From NCBI GenBank assembly GCA_020402865.1, contig JADBYT010000009.1, forward strand, positions 1 to 64,000: DNA of 64,000 nt, written 5' to 3'. The position numbers and the translations under genes were made by a program. Below, piece after piece: positions 43,040 through 51,473 of this stretch (position 1 is the first letter of the stretch; the number at the start of each line of letters is the position of its first letter). Source of the DNA: Bacteroidota bacterium (GTDB lineage: Bacteria > Bacteroidota > Bacteroidia > Palsa-965). Below the pieces are notes generated by a model. That model ran no database searches. It was given only the letters and a program-made list of their open reading frames with translations, and had not been told where the DNA came from.

Positions 43040-44061
43040 AGCAGCGCAGCTCCCTGACACTTTTGCTGCTTGGTGCGGCACACGGCCTGAACGATTTTGT
43101 GGCCGGGGCGCTGCTTGCGTTTTGCAGCCGCACACTACCCGGCAGTGAAACCGCCGTGTGGTTTACGGTGTATGTGGCCTTAGCCTTTGCCGCACAGGTG
43201 CCGCTGGCGCTGATAGCCGATAAATTTCCGCAATGGCGCTGGTGGCTGGCGGGGGCGCTTACACTCATTGCCGCAGCAGCCATGTTAGGAAGCACGCACA
43301 CAGGTGTGGCAGTTGTACTGAGCGGCGTGGCATCGGCAGCGGTGCACGTGGCGGGCGGTGCGTGGGCCTTGCAGCTAAAGGTGCCACAAGGTTTAGGTGC
43401 CGGTGTGTTTGCCGCGCCCGGCATTGTGGGCCTTACGCTGGGCGGATTTGCACAGCTGCATGGATTTACGTGGACAGCATTGGCCGCAGCCGCGCTGGGC
43501 ATTGGTGCCACACTTTTTGCATTGCGCCCCGAGCTGCGTGCCCGCGAGAAAAAAACGGCAGAAAAACCGCCACACCTGTTTGACCGGCACGATGCGTTTA
43601 TGCTCCTGCTGCTGCTGGTGATCACACTTCGCTCGGCCGTGTGGGATATTTTTCAGGCCATACACACCGGCAGCGAGCAGGTGCTGCTGGGCATAGCCCT
43701 GGCGGCCGCCGCAGGAAAAATAACCGGCGGCTGGCTGGCCGACAAAATGAATTCGCTGCAGGTGCTTGGCGGCACGCTGCTTTCGTCGCTGGGCCTGCTG
43801 CACTTTAGCGAAAAGCACGAAGCGTTTTTGTACACCGGCATAGCATTGCTGCAGGCCACGCTGCCGGCATCGGTATTGCTGCTGCACCGCCTGCTGCCGG
43901 GCTGGCCGGCTATGACCAACGCGCTGGTACTCGGCCTTGCCGTAACACTTGGCGGCTTCCCCTACATGCTCGATGCACCCGCGCTACTCACTCCCCTCAC
44001 ACTCACGCTGCTACTGCTGGCCGCAATACTATGGTGGATCAAACGCCCCCAATCCCCGTAA
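43036..44061 (+). CDS. MFS-type membrane transporter
   Basis: This 341-residue protein has about ten hydrophobic segments. MFS-like features are the loop LIADKFPQWRWWLAGALTL (the D-K-x-x-x-R/W motif A region) and, in the second half, KITGGWLADKMNSLQVLGGT, repeating motif A. It is shorter than the usual 12-helix MFS protein of about 400 residues. The substrate is unknown. The start overlaps the small membrane protein. The last codons and the TAA (44059-44061) fall inside a 37-base tandem repeat, so the C-terminus may have been altered by the repeat. Confidence 0.85.
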   Translation: MKQRSSLTLLLLGAAHGLNDFVAGALLAFCSRTLPGSETAVWFTVYVALAFAAQVPLALIADKFPQWRWWLAGALTLIAAAAMLGSTHTGVAVVLSGVASAAVHVAGGAWALQLKVPQGLGAGVFAAPGIVGLTLGGFAQLHGFTWTALAAAALGIGATLFALRPELRAREKKTAEKPPHLFDRHDAFMLLLLLVITLRSAVWDIFQAIHTGSEQVLLGIALAAAAGKITGGWLADKMNSLQVLGGTLLSSLGLLHFSEKHEAFLYTGIALLQATLPASVLLLHRLLPGWPAMTNALVLGLAVTLGGFPYMLDAPALLTPLTLTLLLLAAILWWIKRPQSP

Positions 44062-44124
44062 GGGCGCGATACATCACTCCCGGCAAGAATCCCCGTAAGG
44101 GCGCGATGCATCGCGCCCGGCAAG
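44051..44124. repeat. 37-base tandem repeat, two copies
   Basis: Copies at 44051-44087 and 44088-44124 differ at four positions. The second contains a perfect 20-base palindrome GGGCGCGATGCATCGCGCCC (44099-44118). The matching part of the first (44062-44081) is degenerate. The first copy supplies the stop codon of the MFS gene. Confidence 0.9.
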
Positions 44125-44127
44125 AAT

Positions 44128-44184
44128 GCCCGAAGGCCGCACCACGCCCGAAGGCCGCACCACGCCCGAAGGCCGCACCACGCC
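44128..44184. repeat. 18-base tandem repeat, three copies
   Basis: GCCCGAAGGCCGCACCAC occurs at 44128-44145, 44146-44163 and 44164-44181 without change, then GCC begins a fourth. It follows the 37-base repeat directly and is followed by an A-rich run. Confidence 0.92.
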
Positions 44185-44565
44185 AAAAAAACAAATCCCA
44201 AAAAAAACAAATGCCCCAAAAAAACAACACACTACACGCGCGTGAGGGATGGAGGCGGCAGCGAGCGGCGGCGGGGCCTTGTGCTGCCGCAACGAGCAGG
44301 CGACCGGAGGAAGCCCGCGCAGTGCGAGCAGCACACAGCCCCGCCACCGCGACTACAGCCGACAGCCCGACCCTTTGCCGGAGTGATGCCTTTTTGAGGG
44401 AAAGCGGCAAAGGGGCACGCCCTAAGAAAATACTTCGTTCTGAAAAAACAACAAGTTACTTTCTTCGCACACGCATGATGACGAGTAAAACAATCGCAAT
44501 GACCTGGATAGCGAAGAAAATCGTTTACAAAGGCAATTTGCCGACAGGAATTGCTCCTGAATAAA
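44185..44565. other. Non-coding region with large inverted repeats
   Basis: Nothing protein-like is seen here. Two strong inverted repeats are present. GGCGGGGC-CTT-GTGCTGC (44270-44287) pairs with GCAGCAC-ACA-GCCCCGCC (44328-44345), and CCCTTTGCCG (44371-44380) pairs with CGGCAAAGGG (44405-44414). Together they could fold as two hairpins in RNA or be a multicopy intergenic element. The last 150 bases show no structure. Confidence 0.6.
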
Positions 44566-45084
44566 CTACATTACCACCTCACCCGAACGCAGGTAACGCC
44601 TGCGCACCCACCACACCAGCAAGGCAACCAGCGCCGATGCGCCAAGCACGGGCAAAAGCTGCATACCCGGCGAAAGCGGCTCCTGCGTAGCGGTAACACC
44701 AAAACCTTCATTACGTGTTGAAGGTGAATCGAGCCGTGTAAATTTCACCACACTGTCATTCACCACCGAGTCGATGCGCAGAATTACATGGCCGTTTACG
44801 CCGGTGAAATAACCGAGGTTGTATGTTTTACCACTATCGGCACGGCTTACCTGAAACGAAAAGCTGATGGGTGCACCGCGCCCGCCGGGCATGTGAATAA
44901 GCGTGGAATCATGCAGCCAGTAGATGGTATCGCCGTAATTGGGCGAGAGTGAAAAACGAAACGCAGGAAATGCACTGGCGTTTACCACCATGAACGAGCC
45001 TGATGGGCGTGGCTTGCTGCCCGGCATATCGGCAAGAGCCGGCAGGCAGAGCAACAATAAAAAGAAAGTGAGCAAACGTTTCAT
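44566..45084 (-). CDS. Exported protein with C-terminal membrane anchor
   Basis: This 172-residue protein has a signal peptide (MKRLLTFFLLLLCLPALA). A beta-rich extracytoplasmic domain follows (FMVVNASAFPAFRFSLSPNY, TLIHMPGGRGAPISFSFQVS, HVILRIDSVVNDSVVKF). A C-terminal helix (about 146-164, LLPVLGASALVALLVWWV) is followed by RRRYLRSGE facing the cytoplasm. The family was not recognised. The ATG at 45084 is chosen because residues before it in the open frame do not look like a protein. It is downstream of the DUF5916 gene on the same strand. Confidence 0.72.
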   Translation of the reverse strand: MKRLLTFFLLLLCLPALADMPGSKPRPSGSFMVVNASAFPAFRFSLSPNYGDTIYWLHDSTLIHMPGGRGAPISFSFQVSRADSGKTYNLGYFTGVNGHVILRIDSVVNDSVVKFTRLDSPSTRNEGFGVTATQEPLSPGMQLLPVLGASALVALLVWWVRRRYLRSGEVVM

Positions 45085-45125
45085 GAACCGAAAGGTAGTG
45101 AAGGAAACCGGAAAATGAAACTGCA

Positions 45126-47558
45126 CTAACTTTTCCGCTTTTTCGCAAACGCCTTGATCTGCTGCGCCTCGAGAAACCAGATGAGTTTGAACGACAAACT
45201 GTTTACCTGCGGCTGATTGAACACATAATCTGCATCTTCGAAATAGTTGCGGAAAAGCTGCTGGGTGTTGCCCACAATTGTGTTTTTCCATACCAGACTC
45301 AGTTCGCTGCCGGGCACAAACTGCCAGGTAAAAATCATGTCGATGGTGAAGGCGTTGAACGTAATATCGCTGTTGCGGTTGAAGCCTGTGCTGCTCTCTT
45401 TTCCTTCATTATTCAGTGCAAAAAACGAGGTGTAACGCGCCTCCGACCAGTAGTGGCGGATGCGTGTTGTGAGAATCATGGTGCTGTTGAAGGTGTAATT
45501 GACGTTGATGGTGTTGGTAACCGTACGCAGGTTGCGCACACCCATAATGATGGAATCGTTATACATGGTTACGAAGCCCACATTATCGGTTTTAAATTCG
45601 TTTTCGTTACGGATAACGAAGAAAAGATGATCGTTTGCACGCACGCGCGGGGCAATGGTGTAGCGCAAAATAGTACGGTTGCGTTCGAGAAAAATGCGGT
45701 AAGAGGCCGACATGTCGAGTGCAAACACTTTGCGGTAGTCGGATGAAATAAATCCGCCTGCTTCGTAGTTGCGCGGATAAATCATATAACGGCCGGGTAC
45801 GCGGGGTTCGAAATAATCGTTGTTGCGCACAGGCTGCGTGAGCCAGTTGATACCGGCTGTCATAAAATTGCGGTACGTGGCAATTACGCGTCCGTTGATG
45901 GTAAGAAACGTAAAATCGCGCGGGAGATAAAGCTGGCCGTAGTCGATGTTTATATCGCTGGTGATGCGCACGAAACGGCGGAAGGGCTTGAAGATATTGT
46001 ATTTTAACGTAGTGCCGTAGCTGATTACGTTGTTACGTTCCTGAAAGCCCATGTCGGTAGGATCGAACTTATCGCTGACGAGGCGGTGGCGGATTTCGGC
46101 CTGAAATTTTCCGCTGAACTTTCCGGCGCGGATATAGTAACGATAACCACTTACAGGAGCAGCCGTATTGCGCGGCCACACCAGACTGAGATCGGCAAAA
46201 CCTTCGGTGCCCCACACGTTTTTCTTTTCCACCAAACGAAACTGCGCCGAACTCACATTGGCATCGCGTGCTTTTCCATTGCGCATTACATTGGTATTGA
46301 GAAAGCCGAGGTAGGAATTTTTACCGATTACCTGTTCGGCCACAAACACATTGTAATTGGCCAGTTCTTCGGTACGCACTTCGCGCACTTTGCCGCTCAT
46401 CGTATCGCGCAAAAGCGCATCAACCGGAGCCGACACCGCATTTAAAAAACCAATGCCGAGGTTGCCCGGTGTGCGGCCGCTTATTTTCATGGCATTGTAC
46501 AGTTTGGCCACACCGGGGTTGTTTTCAATCACCTCATTGGTATCGAGCTGAGTGCGCACACTGTTAAAACCCGATGGCTGTGCACCGATGCGGCGCGAAT
46601 AAAAAAGATCGTTTTTATTAAACAGCTCCGTTCCTTCGGTAAAAAAGTACCGCCGCTCATCGAACTTGATTTCAAACGGCGAGAGATTGAGCACAAGGTT
46701 ATCGCTGATGGTTTGCCCGAAATCGGGAATAAGCGTCATGTCGAGTGTAAAACTCTCGTTGATGCCCAGCTTTACATCCATGCCGCCGTTGAGCGAATAG
46801 GATTGTTTACCCTGAAAATTATCGGCATAGCCCGACACGTAGGGAAGCATGGCCAAACGAAGCGGCGGCAATATGTTTCGGATACCCTTAAGGTCGCCAA
46901 ACTGGTTGACAATACCCTGCACGTTCTGGTCGATGTTGTTCCAGTACGAAAACTCGCGGTGGCGGCGCAGCCCGCGCACAAAATTCAGTCCCCACATCTG
47001 CTCGGGCTGATTGGGAAAGCGCAGCGAGTAATAGGGAATTTTCAGTTCGGCGGTCCAGCCTTTGGCATGACGTTTTACGCGGCTGTACCATACACTGTTG
47101 AGGCTGTAGTCGAATTTATCTACCGTTACACGGGCATCAATCTGCACGTTTGCGGCCGATACTGCAAAGTAAAATGCGTTGCGGCGGTCGCGGTAGGTAT
47201 CGAGATACACGCCAAACAGATCGGAATTGGTGTTTTCATCGTCGCGCGCACCCAATTGCGCCAGCACACTGTCGGGCGATGAGTCGTGCATTTCGGCCAG
47301 AATAAAAATCGCCTGATCGTTGTAAAGTACGCGTACTTCGGTGTGCTGCCGGGGTGAATTGCCGGGGTTGGGCTGCTGCTGCACAAAATCGGCCGCTACG
47401 GATGCTGCTTTCCAGCAGGAATCGCTGCCGTCGCCGTCAATTTCGGGAACAGCGGCAGTGCGCAGCGCCTCCATACCGCGTATGGTTTGCGCCTGCAGCG
47501 GGCCGGCAGCCAAAAGCACCAGCACGAATAAAAAACGTATCAGGACATTTGAGTTCAA
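45126..47558 (-). CDS. DUF5916 outer-membrane protein with CBM9-like domain
   Basis: This 810-residue protein has a signal peptide (LIRFLFVLVLLAAGPLQAQ). A carbohydrate-binding family-9-like domain follows (about 35-215: PEIDGDGSDSCWKAASVAAD, LYNDQAIFILAEMHDSSPDS, GWTAELKIPYYSLRF). A DUF5916 barrel-type region makes up the rest (about 230-810: PYVSGYADNFQGKQSYSLNG, FTLDMTLIPDFGQTISDNLV, EIKFDERRYFFTEGTELF, ending VNSLSFKLIWFLEAQQIK). The combination is common in Bacteroidota, and the role is unknown. It may be a surface glycan- or protein-binding barrel. It has its own upstream region, divergent from the DUF1905-type gene. Confidence 0.9.
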   Translation of the reverse strand: MNSNVLIRFLFVLVLLAAGPLQAQTIRGMEALRTAAVPEIDGDGSDSCWKAASVAADFVQQQPNPGNSPRQHTEVRVLYNDQAIFILAEMHDSSPDSVLAQLGARDDENTNSDLFGVYLDTYRDRRNAFYFAVSAANVQIDARVTVDKFDYSLNSVWYSRVKRHAKGWTAELKIPYYSLRFPNQPEQMWGLNFVRGLRRHREFSYWNNIDQNVQGIVNQFGDLKGIRNILPPLRLAMLPYVSGYADNFQGKQSYSLNGGMDVKLGINESFTLDMTLIPDFGQTISDNLVLNLSPFEIKFDERRYFFTEGTELFNKNDLFYSRRIGAQPSGFNSVRTQLDTNEVIENNPGVAKLYNAMKISGRTPGNLGIGFLNAVSAPVDALLRDTMSGKVREVRTEELANYNVFVAEQVIGKNSYLGFLNTNVMRNGKARDANVSSAQFRLVEKKNVWGTEGFADLSLVWPRNTAAPVSGYRYYIRAGKFSGKFQAEIRHRLVSDKFDPTDMGFQERNNVISYGTTLKYNIFKPFRRFVRITSDINIDYGQLYLPRDFTFLTINGRVIATYRNFMTAGINWLTQPVRNNDYFEPRVPGRYMIYPRNYEAGGFISSDYRKVFALDMSASYRIFLERNRTILRYTIAPRVRANDHLFFVIRNENEFKTDNVGFVTMYNDSIIMGVRNLRTVTNTINVNYTFNSTMILTTRIRHYWSEARYTSFFALNNEGKESSTGFNRNSDITFNAFTIDMIFTWQFVPGSELSLVWKNTIVGNTQQLFRNYFEDADYVFNQPQVNSLSFKLIWFLEAQQIKAFAKKRKS

Positions 47559-47634
47559 GCGTGCAAAAATACGGAACCTGTATTAAAACCGTGTATAAAC
47601 ACATAAAAGCCGGTTTTGACTATATGGAATGCAT

Positions 47635-47642
47635 TATTTTTA
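47635..47642 (+). promoter_or_regulatory. -7-like box for the DUF1905-type gene
   Basis: TATTTTTA is one mismatch from TAnnTTTG. TTTG (47615-47618) lies 16 bases upstream. The ATG at 47667 is 24 bases further on. Confidence 0.4.
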
Positions 47643-47666
47643 CGCTGAACGGCAGCTATACTTCAC

Positions 47667-48176
47667 ATGCCACGCAAAAAACAGCCCGACACATTCCGCT
47701 TTTCGGCCCCGCTGGAAGCGTGGAAAAGTAAATCCACCTTTTACCTCATCACCTTTCCGCATGTGGTGGAAGAAGTATTCGGCACCAAAAGCCGTGTGCG
47801 TTTTACAGGAACCATAAACGGTGTGCCGGTTGAACAGGCCCTTATGCCCGGCCGCAGCGGATTTCATTACATAAGCATTGGCGGCACGCTGCGCCGTAAA
47901 TTAAAATTGCGCGAAGGCGATGTGGTGCATGTAGAACTGAAACGCGACGAACGCCCCGATGATTTTGTGGAATTGCCCGAAGCACTTATTGCCGCGCTGG
48001 AACTGGAACCACAGGTAAAAGAAAAATTTGATGCACTTACGCCCGGCTACAAGCGCAGCCTAAGCTACTGGATAAACAGCGCGAAAGGAATTGATACCCG
48101 TGTAAACCGCGCACTTGAAATTGTGAAGCGGCTGGAAAACGGTACGCTGAAACGCAGTTATAAAAAGGAAGCGTAA
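47667..48176 (+). CDS. DUF1905 / YdeI-type (bacteriocin-protection-like) protein
   Basis: This 169-residue cytoplasmic protein has an N-terminal DUF1905 beta-barrel (about 10-95: FSAPLEAWKSKSTFYLITFP, TGTINGVPVEQALMPGRSGF, LRRKLKLREGDVVHVELKRD). A C-terminal YdeI/OmpD-associated helical part follows (about 100-169: LPEALIAALELEPQVKEKFD, LTPGYKRSLSYWINSAKGID, ALEIVKRLENG). The family has been linked to peptide or bacteriocin tolerance, but the biochemical role is unclear. It converges with the AraC-type gene one base after its stop. Confidence 0.85.
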   Translation: MPRKKQPDTFRFSAPLEAWKSKSTFYLITFPHVVEEVFGTKSRVRFTGTINGVPVEQALMPGRSGFHYISIGGTLRRKLKLREGDVVHVELKRDERPDDFVELPEALIAALELEPQVKEKFDALTPGYKRSLSYWINSAKGIDTRVNRALEIVKRLENGTLKRSYKKEA

Positions 48177-48177
48177 T

Positions 48178-49104
48178 TTACAGCGCAGACAAAAACGGGC
48201 TGCCAAATTTACCCTTGTATTCGAGCGGCGTAACACCTTCGAGCTTTTTGAAGGCGCGTGAAAAATAATTCGGATCCGAAAAGCCCGATGCGTAGCACAC
48301 TTCTTTCACGGCCATTTGCGAATCAGCCAACAGTTTTTTGGCGTGATTGATTTTTTCCTGCAACAACAGTTGCGAAGGCGACATACCAAACTCATTGGCA
48401 AACGTGCGGTAAAAAACCGATTTGCTCATACAGGCCATTTTGCTGAGCTCGGCCATTGAAATTTCGGCCGTGATGTTTTTGCGGATGTATTCAATAACGG
48501 CCCGAAAGCGTTCGTTGGTTTGTCCCGGCTCAATAAACAGCGAGGTGTTGTTTTGCAAACGCAGCAGGGCCAGCACAAGCTCTTTCAGCTTTAAATCAAC
48601 CAGCACATCCTTGAGCGGATCGGTGCTGCGGAAGATGCGGACAAGGCGTGTGCTGAGTTCGGCAATGGTTTTATCGTTGCGTAAAAATGCCTGATGCAGG
48701 TTGAGTTTCCATTCCTGATTAAGTTCAGGATTGCGCGGAAACTGTTCATTAATATAAGTAAGCTGTTTATTGAGATAATCTTCTTCGATAACCAGCGCGG
48801 TGCATTGTGTGGGATTTTTGTAATGCGCTTCGGGGAAATCAATCACCATTTCTTCCGATGCATCTACCAGATAGGTTTCGCCGGGAATGTAGTTCAGGGG
48901 CTGATTGCCCCCATGCAGTATTTTTTTGCCGCGAAGCATGGAGGTAATGGTAAACCCGCCAAAGGTGAGCCGCACTTTCTCGGCACGGCGGTGCGTTTCA
49001 AACACATTCAGCTCACAGCGGTTGAGGCTGAAGGTGGTGCGCTGTTCTATTTCAGTGCGCAGCAAATGGTGCGGAGTAACGGGGACCTGACCAAGTTGAT
49101 GCAT
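48178..49104 (-). CDS. AraC-family transcriptional regulator
   Basis: This 308-residue protein has an AraC N-terminal-type sensing domain (about 20-190) and two helix-turn-helix motifs at the C-terminus: ISMAELSKMACMSKSVFYRT with EFGMSPSQLLLQEKINHAKK, then MAVKEVCYASGFSDPNYFSR with LEGVTPLEYKGKFG. It is divergent from the aldehyde dehydrogenase-DUF779 operon. By analogy with YqhC-type regulators next to aldehyde or alcohol oxidoreductases it probably activates that operon in response to an aldehyde or alcohol. That is inferred from layout and not shown. Confidence 0.92.
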   Translation of the reverse strand: MHQLGQVPVTPHHLLRTEIEQRTTFSLNRCELNVFETHRRAEKVRLTFGGFTITSMLRGKKILHGGNQPLNYIPGETYLVDASEEMVIDFPEAHYKNPTQCTALVIEEDYLNKQLTYINEQFPRNPELNQEWKLNLHQAFLRNDKTIAELSTRLVRIFRSTDPLKDVLVDLKLKELVLALLRLQNNTSLFIEPGQTNERFRAVIEYIRKNITAEISMAELSKMACMSKSVFYRTFANEFGMSPSQLLLQEKINHAKKLLADSQMAVKEVCYASGFSDPNYFSRAFKKLEGVTPLEYKGKFGSPFLSAL

Positions 49105-49126
49105 GTAGTGTGCTTGTTTGGACTTA

Positions 49127-49181
49127 TCCCAAATTTAAACGAATGTGAGCTTGTATTTTCCTGATCGTTATCAGTTTGGGA
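49127..49181. promoter_or_regulatory. Candidate operator between the AraC-type and aldehyde dehydrogenase genes
   Basis: TCCCAAA (49127-49133) and TTTGGGA (49175-49181) form a separated inverted repeat. CTGAT-CGTT-ATCAG (49161-49174) is a compact palindrome inside it. Both lie in the 163-base gap between the divergent genes, where an AraC-type dimer would be expected to bind. Confidence 0.5.
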
Positions 49182-49267
49182 AATCAGTGCTATTGGCCGG
49201 GATTTGAATACAGGCTCCGGGAAATTGATTTTTCCAATTTGCGGTTGAAACCTAAAAACTCAACATC

Positions 49268-50839
49268 ATGTCAAATTCAGTAGAAACAACAGCCCCTTCA
49301 GCCAACGGCACCGCTTATACGAATGCCCTTTCGGCCTTTCCGGGTGTACAGGTGCCTGTGTTTAAAACCCGCTACAACAATTACATCGGCGGCAAATTTG
49401 TAGCGCCGGTAAGCGGACAATACTTCGACAATATTTCACCGGTTACCGGCAAAGCCTTTACGCAGGCTGCACGTTCGGGCAAGGAGGATATTGAACTGGC
49501 ATTAGATGCCGCTCACAAGGCTTTTGCCACATGGAGCAAATCATCAGCCGCCTACCGCAGCAATATCCTGCTCAAAATTGCGCAGGTAATGGAAGACAAC
49601 CTCGAACTGCTGGCCACAGTTGAAACCATTGACAACGGCAAGCCCATCCGCGAAACCCGCGCAGCCGATTTGCCGCTCTGCATCGACCATTTCCGCTACT
49701 TTGCCGGTGTGCTCCGCGCCGAAGAAGGCACTATTTCCGAACACGACGAACACACGGTAAGCATCAACCTGCACGAACCGCTTGGTGTGGTAGGACAAAT
49801 TATTCCGTGGAACTTCCCGCTGCTTATGGCCAGCTGGAAAATTGCGCCGGCACTGGCGGCCGGATGCTGCACCGTAGTGAAACCGGCCGAGCAAACGCCT
49901 ACTTCCATAATGGTACTCATGGAACTCATCGGCGATTTGCTGCCTCCCGGTGTACTTAACGTAGTGAGCGGCTTTGGTCCCGAAGCAGGCAAACCGCTGG
50001 CTACATCCACCCGCATTGCCAAAGTAGCATTCACCGGCGAAACCACTACCGGCCGCCTCATTATGCAGTATGCTTCCGAAAACCTCATTCCGGTTACCAT
50101 GGAACTGGGCGGAAAATCGCCCAATATCTTCTTCCCCAGCGTGGCCGATGCCGATGATGAGTTTTTCGATAAAGCCGTAGAAGGCGCTGTGCTCTTTGCG
50201 CTCAACCAGGGCGAAGTATGCACCTGCCCCTCGCGCATGCTGGTACACGAAAGCATTTTCGACAAGTTTATGGATCGTGTAATTGAGCGCACCAAAGCCA
50301 TCAAAGCCGGCAATCCGCTTGATGGTTCGGTAATGATTGGCGCGCAGGCCTCGAACGATCAGTACGAGAAAATTCTTTCGTACATCCAGATTGGTAAGGA
50401 AGAAGGCGCCGAAGTACTTTGCGGCGGCAATGCAGCCAAACTTGGCGGCGACATCAGCGAAGGCTATTACATTGAGCCTACCATATTGAAAGGCCACAAC
50501 AAAATGCGTGTGTTTCAGGAAGAAATCTTCGGGCCGGTGGTGTGCGTAACCACATTCAAAACCACCGAAGAAGCCATTGCCATTGCCAACGATACACTCT
50601 ACGGACTCGGTGCCGGTGTGTGGACGCGCGATGCGCATGAGCTTTACACTGTGCCGCGTGCCATTGAGGCAGGCCGCGTGTGGGTAAACTGCTACCATGC
50701 GTATCCTGCACACGCTCCGTTTGGTGGTTACAAAAAATCAGGCTTCGGACGCGAAACGCATAAAATGATGCTTGGCCATTACCGCCAAACCAAAAACATG
50801 CTCATCTCTTACAACAAACAGAAACTCGGTTTCTTTTAA
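49268..50839 (+). CDS. NAD-dependent aldehyde dehydrogenase (AldB/ExaC type)
   Basis: This 523-residue protein has the aldehyde dehydrogenase superfamily motifs: PWNFP (residues 180-184), the general-base Glu279 in [11 protein letters not shown], and catalytic Cys318 in [14 protein letters not shown], a string typical of the acetaldehyde/AldB-ExaC group. The C-terminal bridging part is [15 protein letters not shown] and [14 protein letters not shown]. It oxidises aliphatic aldehydes such as acetaldehyde to acids in the cytoplasm. DUF779 follows after a strong hairpin, as it does beside similar dehydrogenases in other phyla. It is divergent from the AraC-type regulator. Confidence 0.93.
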   Translation: MSNSVETTAPSANGTAYTNALSAFPGVQVPVFKTRYNNYIGGKFVAPVSGQYFDNISPVTGKAFTQAARSGKEDIELALDAAHKAFATWSKSSAAYRSNILLKIAQVMEDNLELLATVETIDNGKPIRETRAADLPLCIDHFRYFAGVLRAEEGTISEHDEHTVSINLHEPLGVVGQIIPWNFPLLMASWKIAPALAAGCCTVVKPAEQTPTSIMVLMELIGDLLPPGVLNVVSGFGPEAGKPLATSTRIAKVAFTGETTTGRLIMQYASENLIPVTMELGGKSPNIFFPSVADADDEFFDKAVEGAVLFALNQGEVCTCPSRMLVHESIFDKFMDRVIERTKAIKAGNPLDGSVMIGAQASNDQYEKILSYIQIGKEEGAEVLCGGNAAKLGGDISEGYYIEPTILKGHNKMRVFQEEIFGPVVCVTTFKTTEEAIAIANDTLYGLGAGVWTRDAHELYTVPRAIEAGRVWVNCYHAYPAHAPFGGYKKSGFGRETHKMMLGHYRQTKNMLISYNKQKLGFF

Positions 50840-50850
50840 CCGGTTTTCAC

Positions 50851-50885
50851 AATCATCGCCCGGAAAAACACTCCGGGCGATGATT
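50851..50885 (+). terminator. Strong hairpin between the aldehyde dehydrogenase gene and DUF779
   Basis: AATCATCGCCCGGA (50851-50864) pairs perfectly with TCCGGGCGATGATT (50872-50885), a 14-base stem with a 7-base loop. TCAAAAATA follows instead of a T-run, so full termination is doubtful. It may act as a partial terminator or a processing/stability element separating the two cistrons. The next ATG is 18 bases away. Confidence 0.6.
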
Positions 50886-50902
50886 TCAAAAATAAATCAG
50901 TG

Positions 50903-51346
50903 ATGGCAAGCGTAATAATTAACACCGCAAGAGGTATCGAGTTTATGCAACTTACCGAAAACAATCAGCCGGCTGTATTGCGTATCAATGCCACACCGGC
51001 CGCGCTCGAACTTATTGATATGCTCAAAGTGGCCTTTGGTCCGCTCATGTTTCACCAGAGTGGCGGCTGCTGCGACGGTTCGGCTCCGATGTGTTTTGCA
51101 CGCGGCGAATTCAGAACCGGTGCATCCGATGTACTTATCGGCACAATAAACAACGATACACCTTTCTGGATGAGCGATGACCAGTTTCAATACTGGAAAC
51201 ACACCCAGCTTACACTTGATGTAGTGAACGGACGTGGTTCAAGTTTTTCGCTCGAAATTCCTACCGGAAAACGCTTCATTATCCGCTCGCGGTTGTTTAC
51301 CGATGAGGAATTGAGTCAGCTTGCTGAAGTAAGCCGGGGTGAGTGA
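50903..51346 (+). CDS. DUF779 domain-containing protein
   Basis: This 147-residue cytoplasmic protein has the DUF779 signature HQSGGCCDGSAPMCFARGEF (about residues 50-70), with Cys pairs that could bind metal, plus WKHTQLTLDVVNGRGSSFSL and LEIPTGKRFIIRSRLFTDEE. DUF779 genes often accompany acetaldehyde-type dehydrogenases. Their role is not settled and may be dehydrogenase maturation or assistance. The ATG at 50903 is preferred to an in-frame GTG one codon earlier. A terminator follows at 51430. Confidence 0.88.
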   Translation: MASVIINTARGIEFMQLTENNQPAVLRINATPAALELIDMLKVAFGPLMFHQSGGCCDGSAPMCFARGEFRTGASDVLIGTINNDTPFWMSDDQFQYWKHTQLTLDVVNGRGSSFSLEIPTGKRFIIRSRLFTDEELSQLAEVSRGE

Positions 51347-51429
51347 ATAAATGTGTATAACCCGCTCAACCCGATACCTTCGGGAATGAATGAACAAATC
51401 AATCCGACGTGTACATCACTTTGTGCGAT

Positions 51430-51456
51430 AACCAGTCTTTACAGGCTGGTTTCTTT
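51430..51456 (+). terminator. Intrinsic terminator of the aldehyde dehydrogenase-DUF779 unit
   Basis: AACCAGTCT (51430-51438) pairs with AGGCTGGTT (51443-51451) with one wobble, four-base loop TTAC, followed by TCTTTA. Confidence 0.7.
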
Positions 51457-51473
51457 ATTCAATATTGAGGATA

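Noticed and set aside
44031-44564. Plus-strand open frame over the tandem repeats
   Set aside because: It is driven by repeat composition (KAAPRP units) and then Ala/Arg-rich hairpin sequence. No promoter, signal or domain.
49544-50713. 389-codon antisense open frame opposite the aldehyde dehydrogenase gene
   Set aside because: The dehydrogenase has all catalytic motifs. The antisense frame is a codon-bias shadow.
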